Assembly (NCBI GenBank): GCA_964639935.1
Contig: CAZXGT010000113.1
Span: 1-7,050 of the forward strand
Origin: CALNYS01 sp964639935
GTDB lineage: Bacteria; Planctomycetota; Phycisphaerae; Phycisphaerales; UBA1924
Length of the DNA stretch: 7,050 nucleotides
Direction: 5' to 3'
The first letter of the stretch is position 1. Every line of letters begins with the position of its first letter. Under the pieces are notes generated by a model. That model saw only the letters and a program-made list of their open reading frames with translations. It was not told where the DNA came from and searched no databases. Positions 5,555 through 7,050 of the stretch are shown one piece after another. A program made the translations under genes and the position numbers.

Positions 5555-7044
5555 CCCTGAGCGTCACGACGGAGTTCCACGAGGAGTTCGAGGCGGCGCG
5601 GGAGCGCTGGCTTCGCGATCGGCTCGTGTGGTACTGCGGCTTCATGGTGGCGCTGGCGCTGATCCCGCTGGTGATCTCGATCATCCGGATCGACTCGCCG
5701 GGCGAGGCGCTCGAGGGCGGCTACCTCGCTCGGAACCTGGTTCGGATCGGCCAGGCGGCGCTCTTCGGGGCGGCGTTCACGTACGCGGCGACGCGCCGGC
5801 GCGACCTGTCGCGCGAGCGGGTGCTGCGCGTGGTCAACGTCTGCATCATCGCGCTTGGGATCATGAGCCTTGTGGCGGCGCCGGCGATCTCGGGCGCGAT
5901 GAGCGCGATCATGAGCGGCCCGGGGGAGGGTTCGCGCAGCCTTGGCCCCGGGGCGGCGTGGGTGTTTCTGATCTTCGTGACGCACTTCTTCGCGTCGGTG
6001 TTCATCCCGTGGACGCCGAAGGAGTGCCTGCGTCCGATGGTTCCGCTTCTGGCGGTCGCGTCGGCGGTGTGGCTGATTCAGCCGGTTTTCACGGACGCGT
6101 CGCTTCCGGGCGCGCTGTTCGCGGCGATCATGCTGTGGACGGTGGCGCTGCCCGGCCTGCTCGTCTCGTGGCTGCGTCACTCGCGTCACCGCAATCGATT
6201 TCACCTGCGAGCGCTCACGGGGCGCTACGGGCTGATCAAGCGGGAGCTGGTGGACGCCCGGCGGATCCACGAGTCGATCTTCCCGCCGCAGGTGCTCGAG
6301 GGGCCGGTGCGCTTCGCGTACCGGTACGAGCCGATGCTTCAGCTCGGGGGCGATTACGTCTTCGTGCACCCGGACCCGGCCCTGGCGCGCGACGGCGACG
6401 GCTCGATGAGCGTCGTCCTGATCGACGTGACGGGCCACGGGATCGCGGCGGCGCTGACGGTGAACCGGCTCGACGGGGAGCTCCACCGTCTTTTCGCCGA
6501 GGATCCGGAGATCGGGCCCGGGGAGCTGCTCTCGGCGCTGAACCGGTACATCCACCTCACGCTGGCCCCGCACTCGGTGTACGCGACGGCCTTCTGCGCG
6601 CGGGTCGATCCGGAGGCGGGGGAGCTGCGCTGGGCGAACGCGGGGCACCCGCCTGGCGTGCGTCGCGACGCGGCGGGTCGCCTGGAGGAGCTGACGAGCA
6701 CGACGTTCGTCCTCGGCGCCGCGACCGACGGGAGCTACGACTCGAGCGAGAGCGTGACCCGCTTCGACCACGGCGACGCCCTGCTGCTTTACACCGACGG
6801 GGCGTTTGAGGCGCGCAACGCCGAGGGCGCGATGTTCACGCTCGACGGGCTTCGCCGGGCGCTGGTTCGGTGTGCGGCGGTGGCGCCGGGCCGGGGGGAG
6901 CTCGCGCAGCGGCTGCTCGACGACGTGGACGCCTTCCGGTCCGGTCCGCCGTCGGACGACACGCTGATCCTCGAGGTGTCGCGGCCGCCCCGGGCCCGCC
7001 GGGCGATGAGCGCGCCCGCCGCCGAGCCGGTCGCAGCGGGGTAG
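5551..7044 (+). CDS. Six-helix membrane PP2C/SpoIIE-type (RsbU-like) serine/threonine phosphatase
   Basis: This is a metal-dependent protein phosphatase of the RsbU/SpoIIE type, which usually dephosphorylates anti-anti-sigma (STAS) proteins in partner-switching systems. It has 497 residues. Six hydrophobic segments lie at about 27-47, 64-80, 93-115, 135-154, 162-180 and 186-208, which should leave both ends in the cytoplasm. A charged helical linker (209-238) leads into the phosphatase domain, which opens with ARRIHESIFPPQ (236-247). Metal-site motifs are GGD (266-268), DVTGHG (292-297), ANAGHPPG (362-369), YTDG (414-417) and DDT (469-471). The usual second acid of the GGDYYD-type motif is absent (GGDYVFVH), but the other aspartates remain, so I expect activity. 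The tail from about 479 is Ala/Pro/Arg-rich. There is no HAMP, PAS or GAF domain, so the membrane part is the likely sensor, ligand unknown. The start overlaps the upstream stop as ATGA, with GAGGG shortly before it, suggesting translational coupling. Its substrate is not in the window. Confidence 0.92.
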   Translation: MTLSVTTEFHEEFEAARERWLRDRLVWYCGFMVALALIPLVISIIRIDSPGEALEGGYLARNLVRIGQAALFGAAFTYAATRRRDLSRERVLRVVNVCIIALGIMSLVAAPAISGAMSAIMSGPGEGSRSLGPGAAWVFLIFVTHFFASVFIPWTPKECLRPMVPLLAVASAVWLIQPVFTDASLPGALFAAIMLWTVALPGLLVSWLRHSRHRNRFHLRALTGRYGLIKRELVDARRIHESIFPPQVLEGPVRFAYRYEPMLQLGGDYVFVHPDPALARDGDGSMSVVLIDVTGHGIAAALTVNRLDGELHRLFAEDPEIGPGELLSALNRYIHLTLAPHSVYATAFCARVDPEAGELRWANAGHPPGVRRDAAGRLEELTSTTFVLGAATDGSYDSSESVTRFDHGDALLLYTDGAFEARNAEGAMFTLDGLRRALVRCAAVAPGRGELAQRLLDDVDAFRSGPPSDDTLILEVSRPPRARRAMSAPAAEPVAAG

Positions 7045-7050
7045 GGGCGG

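Noticed and set aside
4969..6771. 600-codon open frame on the minus strand opposite the adenosyltransferase and phosphatase
   Set aside because: It is antisense to two recognised genes, highly arginine-rich and without motifs; a GC-bias artefact.

Overview
The window is a GC-rich bacterial chromosomal segment with four genes, all on the + strand: a 5'-truncated prolyl oligopeptidase (S9A), an elongation factor G (fusA), a PduO-type cob(I)alamin adenosyltransferase, and a membrane-anchored PP2C/SpoIIE-type serine/threonine phosphatase. Third codon positions are almost always G or C, which also produces long spurious open frames on both strands. The wording of the EF-G N-terminus, together with a eukaryote-like S9A peptidase and a six-helix RsbU-like phosphatase, is most reminiscent to me of Planctomycetota (Phycisphaerae-like). 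That placement is an impression from memory, not a search result. Myxococcota or another high-GC lineage remains possible.

Layout. Positions 1-2144 hold the peptidase; its reading frame is open to the left edge and shows Ala-Cys just before the first ATG, so it is probably an exported lipoprotein whose start lies outside the window. A GC-rich hairpin follows 8 bases after its stop. Positions 2145-2635 are a 491-base non-coding stretch: a candidate sigma-70-like promoter, a 14-codon mini-ORF with a well-placed ribosome binding site, a large hairpin just after it, and a small hairpin overlapping the fusA ribosome binding site. fusA runs 2636-4741; a hairpin overlaps its stop and a textbook intrinsic terminator sits at 4856-4903. 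The adenosyltransferase (4949-5554) starts 45 bases after that terminator and overlaps the phosphatase (5551-7044) by an ATGA junction, so these two form an operon.

How they fit together. The peptidase and EF-G appear to be independent transcription units. The last two genes are probably co-translated although their usual roles (adenosylcobalamin supply and phosphatase signalling) have no established link. I see no phage, transposon, CRISPR, tRNA or rRNA. The window is mostly ordinary housekeeping and signalling content; the most unexplained sequence is the long structured fusA leader. I do not see convincing evidence of a wholly new system.
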